From Scybalousia_A sp052170555 (GTDB lineage Bacteria; Bacteroidota; Bacteroidia; Bacteroidales; P3), in contig JBQNAI010000009.1 of NCBI GenBank assembly GCA_052170555.1, positions 1 through 64,000 of the forward strand: a stretch of DNA of 64,000 bases, given 5' to 3'. Made by a program: the position numbers and the translations under genes. Numbering within the stretch: position 1 is the stretch's first letter; the number at the start of each line of letters is the position of its first letter. The notes beneath the pieces were generated by a model. The model worked only from the letters and a program-made list of their open reading frames with translations, had not been told where the DNA came from and searched no databases. Positions 17,567 to 26,954 of the stretch are shown here, in pieces.

Positions 17567-18523
17567 TTATTCAAAACGTTTTGTTATCATTGCTGCCAAC
17601 GTGGTGTAAGCTAATGAGCCCTTTGCCCATTTCTTTTTAGTCTGCATCGTTTCCATTATCTCTAGTGCATTAGTTAGAGTCCCTGCTAAGTTCAAATTGT
17701 TAACAAACGTTGTATACTCTTTAATATTACCGGAAAACAAATCATTAATAAACATAAACTTTTCACTAACCCCTATTGCAGATAACAGATCTCGTTTAGT
17801 CTTATCCTCAAATTGTTCTGCTATGGATCGTATTTTATTCTCCGATTGTTGCTTTACTTCTCCCTTTATTTGTTCTGTGATATTCCTTATAGACGATGCT
17901 TGAATTATATCGTCCGATTCATCACTTGTTTTAGAATCCGAGGGTGACAAATTATCACTTTTTGTCTGATCTCTTATAACTCGTTGGTGTAAAAACTCCA
18001 AAACAGAAGACGTTTTGGCTTTCTGACAGTCTGCATTAACAATTGCTTTATCTTTAACAATATCCAGCTCAATTTCTTGTTGTTGTTTTGACTCAAGATT
18101 TAAGTTTTCTTTTTCCTGTTGTGATTTTTCAACATCTTCTTCTATTGGCAGTAGCTCCTTATCTTTTGTGCTAACTATTTGCTCGGAAAGTTTATCTATA
18201 TTATCTTGTTGCTCAGAAAAGGAATGTACCAATTCAGAAGTATCTTGTTCCTCTCCAACAAATTCTTTTTTGATATCGTTTTCTTGGAGTATAACTTTAT
18301 TTTCATGATCAGACAACTCTTGAAATTTTCTCAACAATTCATTATTTTGAAGAATTATTTGGTTATTTTGTTTTAAAATTTCCGAAGTATTTTTCAATAA
18401 CACCTCCACTTTACTTTGCATATCTGCATTGATATCTCCCTTGTTGCTATCTTCAAGACAAATAATTATCTGTTGTAATAACTCATCTATCTTTGTTTTT
18501 AGATTAATCAAATTATCATTCAT
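17567..18523 (-). CDS. Uncharacterised coiled-coil protein with conserved C-terminal domain
   Basis: The product has 318 residues and I cannot assign a function. Residues 1-85 are helical and N/Q/L-rich, likely a coiled coil. Residues 85-240 are charged and low-complexity. The last 75 residues form a compact block (RDLLSAIGVSEKFMFINDLF...YTTFVNNLN...LAYTTLAAMITKRFE) that resembles a conserved, uncharacterised C-terminal domain of other Bacteroidota proteins of this size. No signal peptide or membrane segment is visible. It precedes gmk by 3 bp in an apparent operon. Confidence 0.75.
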   Translation of the reverse strand: MNDNLINLKTKIDELLQQIIICLEDSNKGDINADMQSKVEVLLKNTSEILKQNNQIILQNNELLRKFQELSDHENKVILQENDIKKEFVGEEQDTSELVHSFSEQQDNIDKLSEQIVSTKDKELLPIEEDVEKSQQEKENLNLESKQQQEIELDIVKDKAIVNADCQKAKTSSVLEFLHQRVIRDQTKSDNLSPSDSKTSDESDDIIQASSIRNITEQIKGEVKQQSENKIRSIAEQFEDKTKRDLLSAIGVSEKFMFINDLFSGNIKEYTTFVNNLNLAGTLTNALEIMETMQTKKKWAKGSLAYTTLAAMITKRFE

Positions 18524-18549
18524 GATGTTGTAATTTTTATTGTATGGAA

Positions 18550-19440
18550 TTATTCATTTTTGTTAAATGGAAAGATAATAGAAGTGAAATTTTTGGGTAA
18601 TGTCGTTTCTATTTTTAGACGTTTATTGGTACTCGGACGTAACATCTCTATGGAATATATGCAATATCTTAGGACTTTATTACCTTGTTTTTTCTTATGA
18701 AAAGCATTATCTCCATACACAGGATTGCCTATCTGCGATAAAAGAAAACGATTTAAATAAGGTTGAGTAGCATTACCGCAAATATTTATTTGGTAATAAG
18801 TTGTATCTGCAAAACTCAAGTCTTTAACAGTGTTGTATTGCAAAAAAACACATTCAACATTCTTGTCCTTTTCATTTGCTATGGAATAAATGCCCTCCCT
18901 ATTAATCACTAAAAATCGTATCTTGTCATTTCTATGTTTAAGTGAATTTTCCACAACTGCAGCAACAGAAAACTTAAAACTACCAATCTGATTATTCAAC
19001 CAATTTAACGCAAACTTATTTTTAGCAAACAAGCAAAGTCCACTTTCATCCGTTTGGGGTGCAAAAACTACAAAAAGATCATTTTTATGATATTTTTTTT
19101 GCAAATAACTTTTAGCCATACTAAAAAGAGTATCCTCTTTCTTATCCTTATACTCCACAACACTTTGATTAGATTTTTTACTGACAATCATAATATCCAT
19201 ATCCTCATAAAGAATTGCTATATCTCTTTTTTCTTTTGCGATATGCTCACCCCCACTATACTTTTGATATTCAATAGTATCGCCCTTATGTAAGACATAT
19301 TCAAAACTTTTTAAACTTGCTCCCTGCATAGAGAAACAATTGTAAAGAATCATCTTTTTGGCTTTTGTCACGGATACCTTCTCAAAGAAGTTTATCACAA
19401 AATCTAATAATTTGATATCTTGCTTTACCTCAATTTTCAT
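18550..19440 (-). CDS. RluA-fold pseudouridine synthase homolog, catalytically degenerate
   Basis: A 296-residue protein with an N-terminal S4-like region (residues about 8-65) and an RluA-type body. The position of the catalytic HRLDRxTSG motif reads VFAPQTDESGLCLFAK: the tail SGLCLFAK is conserved, but H, R, L and the catalytic D are replaced by F, A, P and Q. The second conserved site, normally TGRxHQIR, reads CGNATQPYLNRF, while the following GNPVYGD is kept. The frame is otherwise open and full length, so it looks like a non-catalytic RNA-binding paralog, not a fresh pseudogene. The ATG at 19440 (MKIEVKQDIK) is preferred to a start at 19491 inside the promoter region. The intact paralog is at 62883. 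Confidence 0.72.
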   Translation of the reverse strand: MKIEVKQDIKLLDFVINFFEKVSVTKAKKMILYNCFSMQGASLKSFEYVLHKGDTIEYQKYSGGEHIAKEKRDIAILYEDMDIMIVSKKSNQSVVEYKDKKEDTLFSMAKSYLQKKYHKNDLFVVFAPQTDESGLCLFAKNKFALNWLNNQIGSFKFSVAAVVENSLKHRNDKIRFLVINREGIYSIANEKDKNVECVFLQYNTVKDLSFADTTYYQINICGNATQPYLNRFLLSQIGNPVYGDNAFHKKKQGNKVLRYCIYSIEMLRPSTNKRLKIETTLPKNFTSIIFPFNKNE

Positions 19441-19480
19441 TTTATTTGCAAAATTTTCGGCAAAAATAAGAAAAATTCTG

Positions 19481-19488
19481 TAACTTCG
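19481..19488 (+). promoter_or_regulatory. -7 promoter element of the GldA-like gene
   Basis: TAACTTCG followed by C is close to TAnnTTTG, 30 bases upstream of the ATG at 19519. Confidence 0.45.
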
Positions 19489-19518
19489 CATTCTGTTTTG
19501 ACAAAAGAGATGAAATAA

Positions 19519-20226
19519 ATGACAATTGAAATAAAAAATCTAACCAAAATATATGGAGCTCAAAAAGCTATAGACAACATCTGTCTAAATATTTCGCAAG
19601 GAGAGATTGTAGGACTGCTAGGACCTAATGGTGCTGGTAAGAGTACGATGATGAAAATCATAACTTGTTTTATTCCGCCAACATATGGAGAGGTTAAGGT
19701 ATGCGGTTTTGATATCTTTGAGGAACCTATGCTTATTCGTTCATGTATTGGATACTTGCCGGAACAAAATCCATTGTATTTAGATTTGTATGTAAGAGAA
19801 TTTCTTAGCTTCATAGCCGGATTACACAACATAAAGGGAAAAGCAAAGAAAAAAAGAGTGGAAGAAATGATAGAATTGGTTGGATTAACTAAGGAAGTAA
19901 ATAAAAAAATAGGGGCATTATCAAAGGGTTATCGCCAACGAGTAGGTCTTGCTCAGTCAATGATACATGATCCTAAAATTTTAATCTTAGATGAGCCCAC
20001 AACAGGATTAGATCCTAACCAATTGGTTGAAATACGTCAAATAATTAAACAAGCAGGTAAAGAGAAAACAATACTGTTATCTACACATATTATGCAGGAG
20101 GTAGAAGCTGTTTGTTCAAGAGCAGTTATCATTAATAACGGACAACTAGTCGCAGACGACACTATTGAACATTTAGCAGAGGGAGGCTCATTGGAAAAAA
20201 AATTCCGTGAAATAACTTTGAGATAG
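19519..20226 (+). CDS. gldA: ABC transporter ATPase, GldA-like
   Basis: A 235-residue ABC ATPase with Walker A GPNGAGKST at 35-43, signature LSKGYRQRVGLAQ, and Walker B LILDEPTTGLDPNQ. The signature and surrounding sequence are those of the gliding-motility ATPase GldA of Bacteroidota. It is shorter than canonical GldA (about 300 residues) and ends soon after the nucleotide domain. The permease partners GldF/GldG are not adjacent, so gliding cannot be inferred; many non-gliding Bacteroidales keep this ATPase. It is 10 bp upstream of the SGNH hydrolase gene. Confidence 0.78.
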   Translation: MTIEIKNLTKIYGAQKAIDNICLNISQGEIVGLLGPNGAGKSTMMKIITCFIPPTYGEVKVCGFDIFEEPMLIRSCIGYLPEQNPLYLDLYVREFLSFIAGLHNIKGKAKKKRVEEMIELVGLTKEVNKKIGALSKGYRQRVGLAQSMIHDPKILILDEPTTGLDPNQLVEIRQIIKQAGKEKTILLSTHIMQEVEAVCSRAVIINNGQLVADDTIEHLAEGGSLEKKFREITLR

Positions 20227-20236
20227 TGACAAATTA

Positions 20237-21445
20237 ATGAAATTAAAACATATCGGCATATTATTATTTTCGACTTTATATTGCTGCTTTATTGCAGAAT
20301 CACAACCAGTCAACATAGAACATTATTCTTTTTTAAATACTAAATCCGATTCTGTAATTTTTTATGGACAAAGTCAAAAACAATTTAAATTATTTGTAGA
20401 AAAATTTATTCAAATGATTCGTTTAGGTAAGTCGCAAGTAAAAATATTACATTTGGGAGACTCTCACCTACAGGCGGATTTATATACAGGACAGGTAAGA
20501 AAGAATTTTCAATCTTTTATGACAGGGTTGGAGGGAGCAAGGGGGATGATAACTCCATTTGTTAAAGCATCTCCTGATTCTTATAAGATAATATTCTCCT
20601 CCTCGTGGAAATCTATAAATATTCTTTCGCAAACAAATAATGCAAATTTAGGATTGTGGGGAACAACCGCCTATACAACATCTACCAACAACACAATAGA
20701 TATAAATATTAATAACAAAAATCCCATAAAATACGATTTCAACAGATTGAAAGTGTATCACTCGGATTTAAATAACGGTGACAATATAATTATTTCCGGA
20801 TTAGAAGTAGCATATCAAAAGATATATAACAGGAAAGAAGGATACACCGAATTCGTTTTGGCAGACTACGTAAAAGACGTAAAGATTGTGATAACCAAAA
20901 ATAATTCTGAAACTTTTTATCTTTACGGTTTATATTTTGATAATGATGACGCTGGGGTAGTATATAATGTTTCGGGAACAAATGGAGCAACTGCCAATTC
21001 ATATCTAAATGCTCAAAGGCTAATGAGTGATATAGCAAAGATAAATCCTGATATGATTATAATCTCCTTAGGGACTAACGATACATATGAACAAGGTGGA
21101 GAAAATACATTTGAAGGCAATTTATCATCCTTAGTTGCGAAAATAAAAAACTCTACTACAAATATACCTATTTTGCTAATAACTCCTGTGGAGTGCCATT
21201 GGCATAAGAAAAAGATCAATCCACGACAAGAGAAAACAGTAGAAATTATAGAAAATGTAGCAAAAAGCGAAGGTTGTTTATATCTAAACATGTATAACAT
21301 TCTTGGTGGTAAAGGAAGTAGTAATAATCTTGTAAACAATGCGTTAATGCAACGCGATAAAGTTCATCTTACAACAAAGGGCTATCAATTGGAAGGCGAT
21401 TTACTTTATAATGCTTTATGGAATGCTATAGAAAAAAACTTCTAA
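20237..21445 (+). CDS. Secreted SGNH/GDSL-type hydrolase
   Basis: A 402-residue exported esterase-like protein. Residues 1-22 look like a signal peptide (MKLKHIGILLFSTLYCCFIA). The SGNH blocks are LHLGDSH (block I, nucleophile Ser), SLGTNDTY (block III) and DKVHLTTKGY (block V, Asp and His). The family contains O-acetyl-peptidoglycan and carbohydrate esterases; the substrate cannot be told from sequence. It follows the ATPase gene by 10 bp and may be cotranscribed. Confidence 0.85.
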   Translation: MKLKHIGILLFSTLYCCFIAESQPVNIEHYSFLNTKSDSVIFYGQSQKQFKLFVEKFIQMIRLGKSQVKILHLGDSHLQADLYTGQVRKNFQSFMTGLEGARGMITPFVKASPDSYKIIFSSSWKSINILSQTNNANLGLWGTTAYTTSTNNTIDININNKNPIKYDFNRLKVYHSDLNNGDNIIISGLEVAYQKIYNRKEGYTEFVLADYVKDVKIVITKNNSETFYLYGLYFDNDDAGVVYNVSGTNGATANSYLNAQRLMSDIAKINPDMIIISLGTNDTYEQGGENTFEGNLSSLVAKIKNSTTNIPILLITPVECHWHKKKINPRQEKTVEIIENVAKSEGCLYLNMYNILGGKGSSNNLVNNALMQRDKVHLTTKGYQLEGDLLYNALWNAIEKNF

Positions 21446-21474
21446 TTATTCTTGGTCATAAGGATAAATTACTT

Positions 21475-21482
21475 TAATTTTG
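21475..21482 (+). promoter_or_regulatory. -7 promoter element of gapA
   Basis: TAATTTTG followed by C, with an upstream TTGG about 20 bases earlier at 21453. It lies 48 bases before the gapA ATG. Confidence 0.65.
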
Positions 21483-21530
21483 CAAAATATAACATATATT
21501 TTACAAACATAAAAAAAAAGATATACAATT

Positions 21531-22538
21531 ATGGTAAAAGTAGCAATAAATGGATTCGGGCGTATTGGAAGAGTCTCTTTCAGAAACATGCAACGCAAAA
21601 AAAACTTGGAAGTTGTTGCAATAAATGACTTAACCGATGCTGCGACACTTGCACATCTCCTAAAATATGATTCTTGTCACGGAATATTTGATGCAGAAGT
21701 ATCCTCAGATGGGGAATATTTGATAGTGAATGGGAATAAAATAAAAGTATTTGCTGAAAAGGACCCTGCAAATTTACCTTGGAAGGAATTGGGTATAGAT
21801 ATTGTGATAGAATCCACGGGATTGTTCAAAACAAGAGAGTTAATGGGAAAACACTTGACAGCAGGTGCAAAAAAAGTTATCTTAACTGTCCCGGCCGCTA
21901 AAGCAGATGACGTAGATGCTACTGTTGTTCTAGGTGTTAATGACAAAGTCCTTACGAAGGATATTACATGTGTATCAAATGCATCGTGCACTACAAACTG
22001 TTTAGCTCCAGTTGCTAAGGTTTTACATAAGAATTTTGGAGTTGTCAAAGGATATATGAATACCATCCATTCATATACTAACGACCAAAAGATACTTGAC
22101 TTACCTCATAAAGATTTACGCCGAGCAAGGGCTGCTGCTTGTAATATTATTCCGACTTCTACGGGAGCAGCAAAAGCCGTTGGTTTAGTTATTCCAGAAT
22201 TGAAAGGAAAACTTGACGGCATATCAATGCGTGTACCAACGCCCGATGGAAGTGTTGTAGATTTGACAGTAGAATTAGCAAGAGATACTACAAAAGAGGA
22301 AATCAATGCTGCGATGAAAAAAGCAGCGAACGGAGAAATGAGAGGTATATTGGAATATAGCGAAGCTCCTTTAGTGTCTATGGACATCGTTGGCAACAAC
22401 CATTCTTCTATTTTTGATTCTCAATTAACAATGGTAATGAATGGAAGATTCGTTAAGGTAGTTTCTTGGTACGATAATGAGAACGGATATTCCAATAGGG
22501 TTTGTGATCTAGCAGAAAGACTTGCTAATTTATTATAA
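21531..22538 (+). CDS. gapA: Glyceraldehyde-3-phosphate dehydrogenase
   Basis: The phosphorylating glycolytic enzyme. The 335 residues contain the NAD-binding motif INGFGRIGR (6-14), an aspartate at position 33 (INDLTD) that favours NAD, and the catalytic C153 in ASCTTNCLAP. The C-terminal signature WYDNENGYSNRV is intact. It appears to be monocistronic: its own promoter lies upstream and an inverted-core hairpin (array D) lies downstream. Codon use is richer in G and C than in its neighbours, as expected for a highly expressed gene. Confidence 0.97.
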   Translation: MVKVAINGFGRIGRVSFRNMQRKKNLEVVAINDLTDAATLAHLLKYDSCHGIFDAEVSSDGEYLIVNGNKIKVFAEKDPANLPWKELGIDIVIESTGLFKTRELMGKHLTAGAKKVILTVPAAKADDVDATVVLGVNDKVLTKDITCVSNASCTTNCLAPVAKVLHKNFGVVKGYMNTIHSYTNDQKILDLPHKDLRRARAAACNIIPTSTGAAKAVGLVIPELKGKLDGISMRVPTPDGSVVDLTVELARDTTKEEINAAMKKAANGEMRGILEYSEAPLVSMDIVGNNHSSIFDSQLTMVMNGRFVKVVSWYDNENGYSNRVCDLAERLANLL

Positions 22539-22598
22539 CAAATAGTACATAAAATCTAATCATTAAAGGTATTTACTTAATTGTAAATCAATATTCAG

Positions 22599-22630
22599 AA
22601 GTGAGACTTTAAATTTGTAAAGTCTCACTT
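22599..22630. repeat. 21-bp array D, inverted pair after gapA
   Basis: Cores GTGAGAC (22601) and GTCTCAC (22622) lie 21 bp apart and form 12-bp arms (22599-22610 and 22619-22630). ACTTTAAATTT also follows both cores in the same direction. On the plus strand a short T/A tract follows, so it may terminate gapA transcription. Confidence 0.7.
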
Positions 22631-22749
22631 TAAATTTATGGTGTTAAATATTAATCATACTATTTTAATAATAGATGCTACAAATATTGTAGCTTATTTT
22701 GAAAGATCTTTTACTTGCAATTTTGTTCTTTTTATTAGAAAATTCTTCG

Positions 22750-22757
22750 TAATTTTG
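22750..22757 (+). promoter_or_regulatory. -7 promoter element of queD
   Basis: TAATTTTG ends only 5 bases before the ATG at 22763, which predicts a leaderless or nearly leaderless transcript. Confidence 0.6.
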
Positions 22758-22762
22758 CACCC

Positions 22763-23203
22763 ATGAAAATACGCATAACGAAAGAATTCCATTTTGAGAT
22801 GAGTCATTGTTTAAACAATTATGACGGACTATGTGCCAATATTCACGGTCATAGTTACAAATTATTTGTTTGTCTTTGCGGAGAACCATCTGAAGACAAA
22901 TCTTCATCTTCGTACGGTATGGTTATGGATTTCTCTAAACTAAAAAAAATAGTCCAGAAAGAAGTATTAGACTTGTTTGACCATGCTCTAATTATAGAAA
23001 ATAACTCACCATTCATAAAACAAGTGCAATCTTTGAATACTAAAAAAGAGATAGTGAATTTCCAACCGACTTGTGAAAATTTAGTTTTGTTTATAAAAGA
23101 TAAAATATATCCTTTGTTGCCGAGTGGTGTAGAATTGTACAGTGTAACGCTATTCGAAACTGCTTCTTCGCAAGCAATGTGGTGTAAAAATGACAATGTA
23201 TAA
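22763..23203 (+). CDS. queD: 6-carboxy-tetrahydropterin synthase (QueD/PTPS family)
   Basis: Converts dihydroneopterin triphosphate to 6-carboxytetrahydropterin on the queuosine pathway. Zinc ligands are H15 in EMSHCL and H28 and H30 in HGHSY; the likely catalytic C24 is in GLCANIHGH. The later VMDFSKLK and FDHALIIEN and the glutamate of ETASSQAMW match the family. The 146-residue length is typical. The ATG lies directly after the -7 element. Other queuosine genes are not in this window. Confidence 0.88.
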   Translation: MKIRITKEFHFEMSHCLNNYDGLCANIHGHSYKLFVCLCGEPSEDKSSSSYGMVMDFSKLKKIVQKEVLDLFDHALIIENNSPFIKQVQSLNTKKEIVNFQPTCENLVLFIKDKIYPLLPSGVELYSVTLFETASSQAMWCKNDNV

Positions 23204-23242
23204 TGAATAAAAAATATAAACTACTGAATATAACTTTGGTTT

Positions 23243-24358
23243 ATGGACGATAAGTATAGTATCAATTCGGTAATTAAGTGGATTCTTATCCTGTCAGGTA
23301 TAGGAATTGTCATATATGCTCTTTGGTATTTTCGTTTTTTAGTATTATGCATTTTTATTGCTCTAATTCTTTCTATCATAGGACAACCGATGATGAATTT
23401 GTTGAGTAAAATTAAAATAGGTCATTGGAATTGCAATAAATCACTTTGCTCTACTATCACATTGATAGTAGAAATGGGAATAATAACGTTAGTTATTTAT
23501 TTACTTGTTCCATTAATTATATCGCAAGCACAAGATTTTTCAACTATAGATATAGCTAAATTGAAAAATTCTTATTCCGATCCATTGAAAAAAGTAAATG
23601 AGCTGATATCTACATATAATCTTTTACCAAACAATCTTAGTATCGAAACATATATTAGCGAATCCATAATGAGAGTCCTAAATACTATCAAATTGCCACA
23701 GATAACTCAGTTGGCACTGTCCTTAGCGGGAAGAATTGGTATGGGTATTTTGATTATTGCTTTCATTACGTTTTTCTTTTTAAAGGACTCCCATATTGTC
23801 AATAAATTTATAGATTCTATTACACCAGATAAGTATTTGAATGAGGTTCACAACATAATAAAAAATTCAAAAAATCTGATAACACGTTATTTTATTGGAG
23901 TTTTTTGTGAAATAATATTGATTATAGTAATGTTAAGTATTGGTTTTTCAATAGCCGGCTTTGATAGTGCAATATTAATCGCTTGTATTTGTGGAGTTAT
24001 GGTTATCTTGCCTTATATAGGTGTGATTATTGGGGGTGGTGTTGGTCTGATCATTCTTTTGACAGGAACATTTGCTTCACATCCTGATGTAAATATTCTA
24101 TCTATGATTATAACCTATATATGTATTTTTGTGGGAGTTAAACTTGTTGATGATTTTTTATTACAACCACTAATATATTCAAAAAGTGTAAAAGCAAAAC
24201 CTCTTGAAATATTTTTAATTATACTTATGGCTGGAGAGATTGGTGGTATTGTGGGTATGATTCTTGCTATTCCTATCTATACATTCCTACGTATTATTGC
24301 CAAAGAGTTTTTTAATAAGTGGAAATTCATAAAAACATTGACAAAAGAAATAGATTAA
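23243..24358 (+). CDS. AI-2E family transporter (PerM/YdiK-like permease)
   Basis: A 371-residue inner-membrane protein with about eight hydrophobic segments, including two near the N terminus (residues about 11-47), one near 70-90, and a cluster at about 165-350. The order and the glycine-rich LPYIGVIIGGGVGLIILL segment fit the AI-2E exporter/PerM family. Substrates of most members are unknown; autoinducer-2 export should not be assumed. It ends 1 bp before mutS2, so the two are cotranscribed. Confidence 0.82.
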   Translation: MDDKYSINSVIKWILILSGIGIVIYALWYFRFLVLCIFIALILSIIGQPMMNLLSKIKIGHWNCNKSLCSTITLIVEMGIITLVIYLLVPLIISQAQDFSTIDIAKLKNSYSDPLKKVNELISTYNLLPNNLSIETYISESIMRVLNTIKLPQITQLALSLAGRIGMGILIIAFITFFFLKDSHIVNKFIDSITPDKYLNEVHNIIKNSKNLITRYFIGVFCEIILIIVMLSIGFSIAGFDSAILIACICGVMVILPYIGVIIGGGVGLIILLTGTFASHPDVNILSMIITYICIFVGVKLVDDFLLQPLIYSKSVKAKPLEIFLIILMAGEIGGIVGMILAIPIYTFLRIIAKEFFNKWKFIKTLTKEID

Positions 24359-24359
24359 A

Positions 24360-26843
24360 ATGGATTTACGAAAATCATTAGAATTTCACAAAGTAATAAA
24401 CGATATAAAAGACAATTGCAAGACAACGGGTGCAAAAACACTTGCCGAAAACATAACTTTCAGTAATAATTTTGAACAGATATCCAAACTTCTGCGACAA
24501 TCCTATCAGATGAAATCCATACTTATGGGGATAAAAAGGTTTCCCGATTCGGGATATATTGATATGCGGGAAATATTATCCAAACTAAAGATAGAAGGGT
24601 CTTGTATTGCATTGGAGAATATGCCTAAACTTTTGGATAGCCTATTATGTATAAAAGATATTCTGCAATTTATAGATGAGCAAGATGAGAAAAAAATACC
24701 TGACATTAAAATCATAACAAAAGATATTGTATTTGATAATGAAATATACAATAGTTGCAATGCAATTATTGACGAACAAGGAGATATTCGTTTATCTTAT
24801 TCTCCTATTTTGAGAGAAATCTATTCTAAGAGAGAAATCAAACGCCGTCAAATAGAAAGACAAATTAATCAAATCATTATCAATAACAAAAAAAATGGAT
24901 GGACAAATGAAGATCATGAGATAAGTATTCGTAACGATACATTTGTAATTCCAGTTAAGGCGACATACAAACGCAATGTAAAAGGTATTTTGCACGATAC
25001 CTCACAAACAGGACAAACTTTCTATATAGAGCCGGAGGAAATAGTATCTTTAAACTTCGAGATAAAAGAGCTTTTCTTTGAAGAACAAAAAGAAATACAT
25101 AGAATATTGTTGGAGTTCTCCGATTTTTTACGTCCCCGTCTAGAATCCCTACTGTATTGTTATGAAATATTAGTACAAATAGATTTTATCAAAGCTAAAG
25201 CCTTTTATGCCATAGAAACAAACTCTTCCATGCCACAAATAAATCCTCTTCCTCAAATTTCGTGGTACGATGCTCGCCATCCGATATTGGAAAAAATACT
25301 GAAACAAAAAGAGAGAGAGATAGTACCGTTGCGAATTGAGTTGAACACAAAACAAAGAATTCTCGTTATTTCTGGACCTAATGCAGGAGGCAAATCAATT
25401 TGTTTAAAGACAGTAGCACTTTTGCAATATATGTTACAATGTGGAATATTGGTCCCTATGAAAGAAATTTCTATTAGTGGAATATTTGAAAGAATATTTA
25501 TATCAATAGGTGATGAACAGAGTTTGTCTGACGACCTTTCTACATACTCCTCACATCTAAAAAACTTATCTGAAATCTGCAATAATTCTGATGAAAATAC
25601 ATTGTTTTTGATTGATGAATTGGGGACAGGGACAGATCCTAGCGTAGGAGGTGCAATTGCCGAAAGTATCTTGGAATATCTCAATAGTACTAAATCATTT
25701 GGTGTAATTACCACTCATTACTCTGTTTTAAAACATCTTGCCTTTGACCATGAAGGCATATCAAATGCAGCAATGCTATTTGATACTGTTGCTATGCAAC
25801 CTTTATACAAATTAACTATTGGAACCCCTGGCTCTTCATTTGCTTTTGAAATTGCCATGAAAACAGGACTTTCCAAATTGATTATCAATAATGCAAAAAA
25901 TAAATTAGGAAAACAATCTATCAAGTTTGAGGAAAATTTGCAACAAATAGAGGTAAATAAATTAGAATCAGAGAAACATCTTCGCAGTGCAAAACAATAC
26001 GATGATGTATTATATCAAACAGTAAAGAAATATAAAGAAATGCTACTCAAATTGGAATCAGACAGACACAATATTCTAAATTCTGCACGCAATCAAGCAA
26101 AAGAAATACTACTATCCGCTAACAAGCAAATAGAACATACGATTGAAGAGATTAAAAACTCAAAGGCTGAAAAAGGAACAGTAAAACAACAAAAAGAAAA
26201 AATAAAGCAATCATTAGAGGATATTGATAACGCAATAAATCAAGATAATATTCAACTAGAATCGGATTTACGGAATCAATTTAAGGAAAATGACAATATC
26301 CTCTCTGAACAAACACAACAAAAAAAACAGAAGATCAAAATTGTTACCACTCCGATCGAAATTAATGATTATATTATCTTCTCTCAAACAAAAAATATTG
26401 GTATCGTTGTCGGTATAAACAAAAATCACTTGCAAATAGATGTTGGAAATATGCGAGTGCAAACTACAAGAAAGAATATTTGCAAAATTGATAAATCTTT
26501 CTATATAAAACAACAGTGTGATAATGAACGTCAAAACAAAAAAAATACAAATGATGTACAAATCAAAACTTCGTTTGATTTAAATCATATTCGTACCAAC
26601 TTCAATGAAAAATTAGATATTCGTGGTTATAGAGGCGACGAGGCTATTGTGGAGTTAGGTAAATTTCTAGATCAAGCAAGGATATTAGGTCAAAAATATC
26701 TAAGGGTACTTCACGGCAAAGGTAATGGAATTTTGAAAATATTAGTTAGAGAGTATCTACGCAAGCAATCGGATATAGTATCCTATTATGCGGAAGATAT
26801 TCGCTTTGGAGGTGAAGGTATAACTGTTATAGAGATGCGATAA
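24360..26843 (+). CDS. mutS2: Endonuclease MutS2
   Basis: A MutS-like ATPase with nuclease tail, implicated in suppressing recombination and in ribosome rescue in other bacteria. The 827 residues include a clamp/core region, Walker A GPNAGGKS at 339-346, the Walker B region LFLIDELGTGTDP, a long coiled coil (about 510-650) and a C-terminal Smr domain (about 750-827) with LDIRGYRGDEA and LRVLHGKGNGIL. The Smr LDxRG and HGxG motifs are intact. It starts 1 bp after the permease gene. Confidence 0.94.
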   Translation: MDLRKSLEFHKVINDIKDNCKTTGAKTLAENITFSNNFEQISKLLRQSYQMKSILMGIKRFPDSGYIDMREILSKLKIEGSCIALENMPKLLDSLLCIKDILQFIDEQDEKKIPDIKIITKDIVFDNEIYNSCNAIIDEQGDIRLSYSPILREIYSKREIKRRQIERQINQIIINNKKNGWTNEDHEISIRNDTFVIPVKATYKRNVKGILHDTSQTGQTFYIEPEEIVSLNFEIKELFFEEQKEIHRILLEFSDFLRPRLESLLYCYEILVQIDFIKAKAFYAIETNSSMPQINPLPQISWYDARHPILEKILKQKEREIVPLRIELNTKQRILVISGPNAGGKSICLKTVALLQYMLQCGILVPMKEISISGIFERIFISIGDEQSLSDDLSTYSSHLKNLSEICNNSDENTLFLIDELGTGTDPSVGGAIAESILEYLNSTKSFGVITTHYSVLKHLAFDHEGISNAAMLFDTVAMQPLYKLTIGTPGSSFAFEIAMKTGLSKLIINNAKNKLGKQSIKFEENLQQIEVNKLESEKHLRSAKQYDDVLYQTVKKYKEMLLKLESDRHNILNSARNQAKEILLSANKQIEHTIEEIKNSKAEKGTVKQQKEKIKQSLEDIDNAINQDNIQLESDLRNQFKENDNILSEQTQQKKQKIKIVTTPIEINDYIIFSQTKNIGIVVGINKNHLQIDVGNMRVQTTRKNICKIDKSFYIKQQCDNERQNKKNTNDVQIKTSFDLNHIRTNFNEKLDIRGYRGDEAIVELGKFLDQARILGQKYLRVLHGKGNGILKILVREYLRKQSDIVSYYAEDIRFGGEGITVIEMR

Positions 26844-26942
26844 TTCAACTTTACATTTCTATATAATTATCAACCCTCATCTTATATTTTTTAATCTATT
26901 TCACTTTTTTCTTTGTTTTTTTTGCTCATTTAATCAATATTA

Positions 26943-26950
26943 TAGTTTTG
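26943..26950 (+). promoter_or_regulatory. -7 promoter element of the 6S-like RNA
   Basis: TAGTTTTG followed by C; transcription would begin near 26955. No coding region follows within several hundred bases, which points to an RNA gene. Confidence 0.5.
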
Positions 26951-26954
26951 CATT

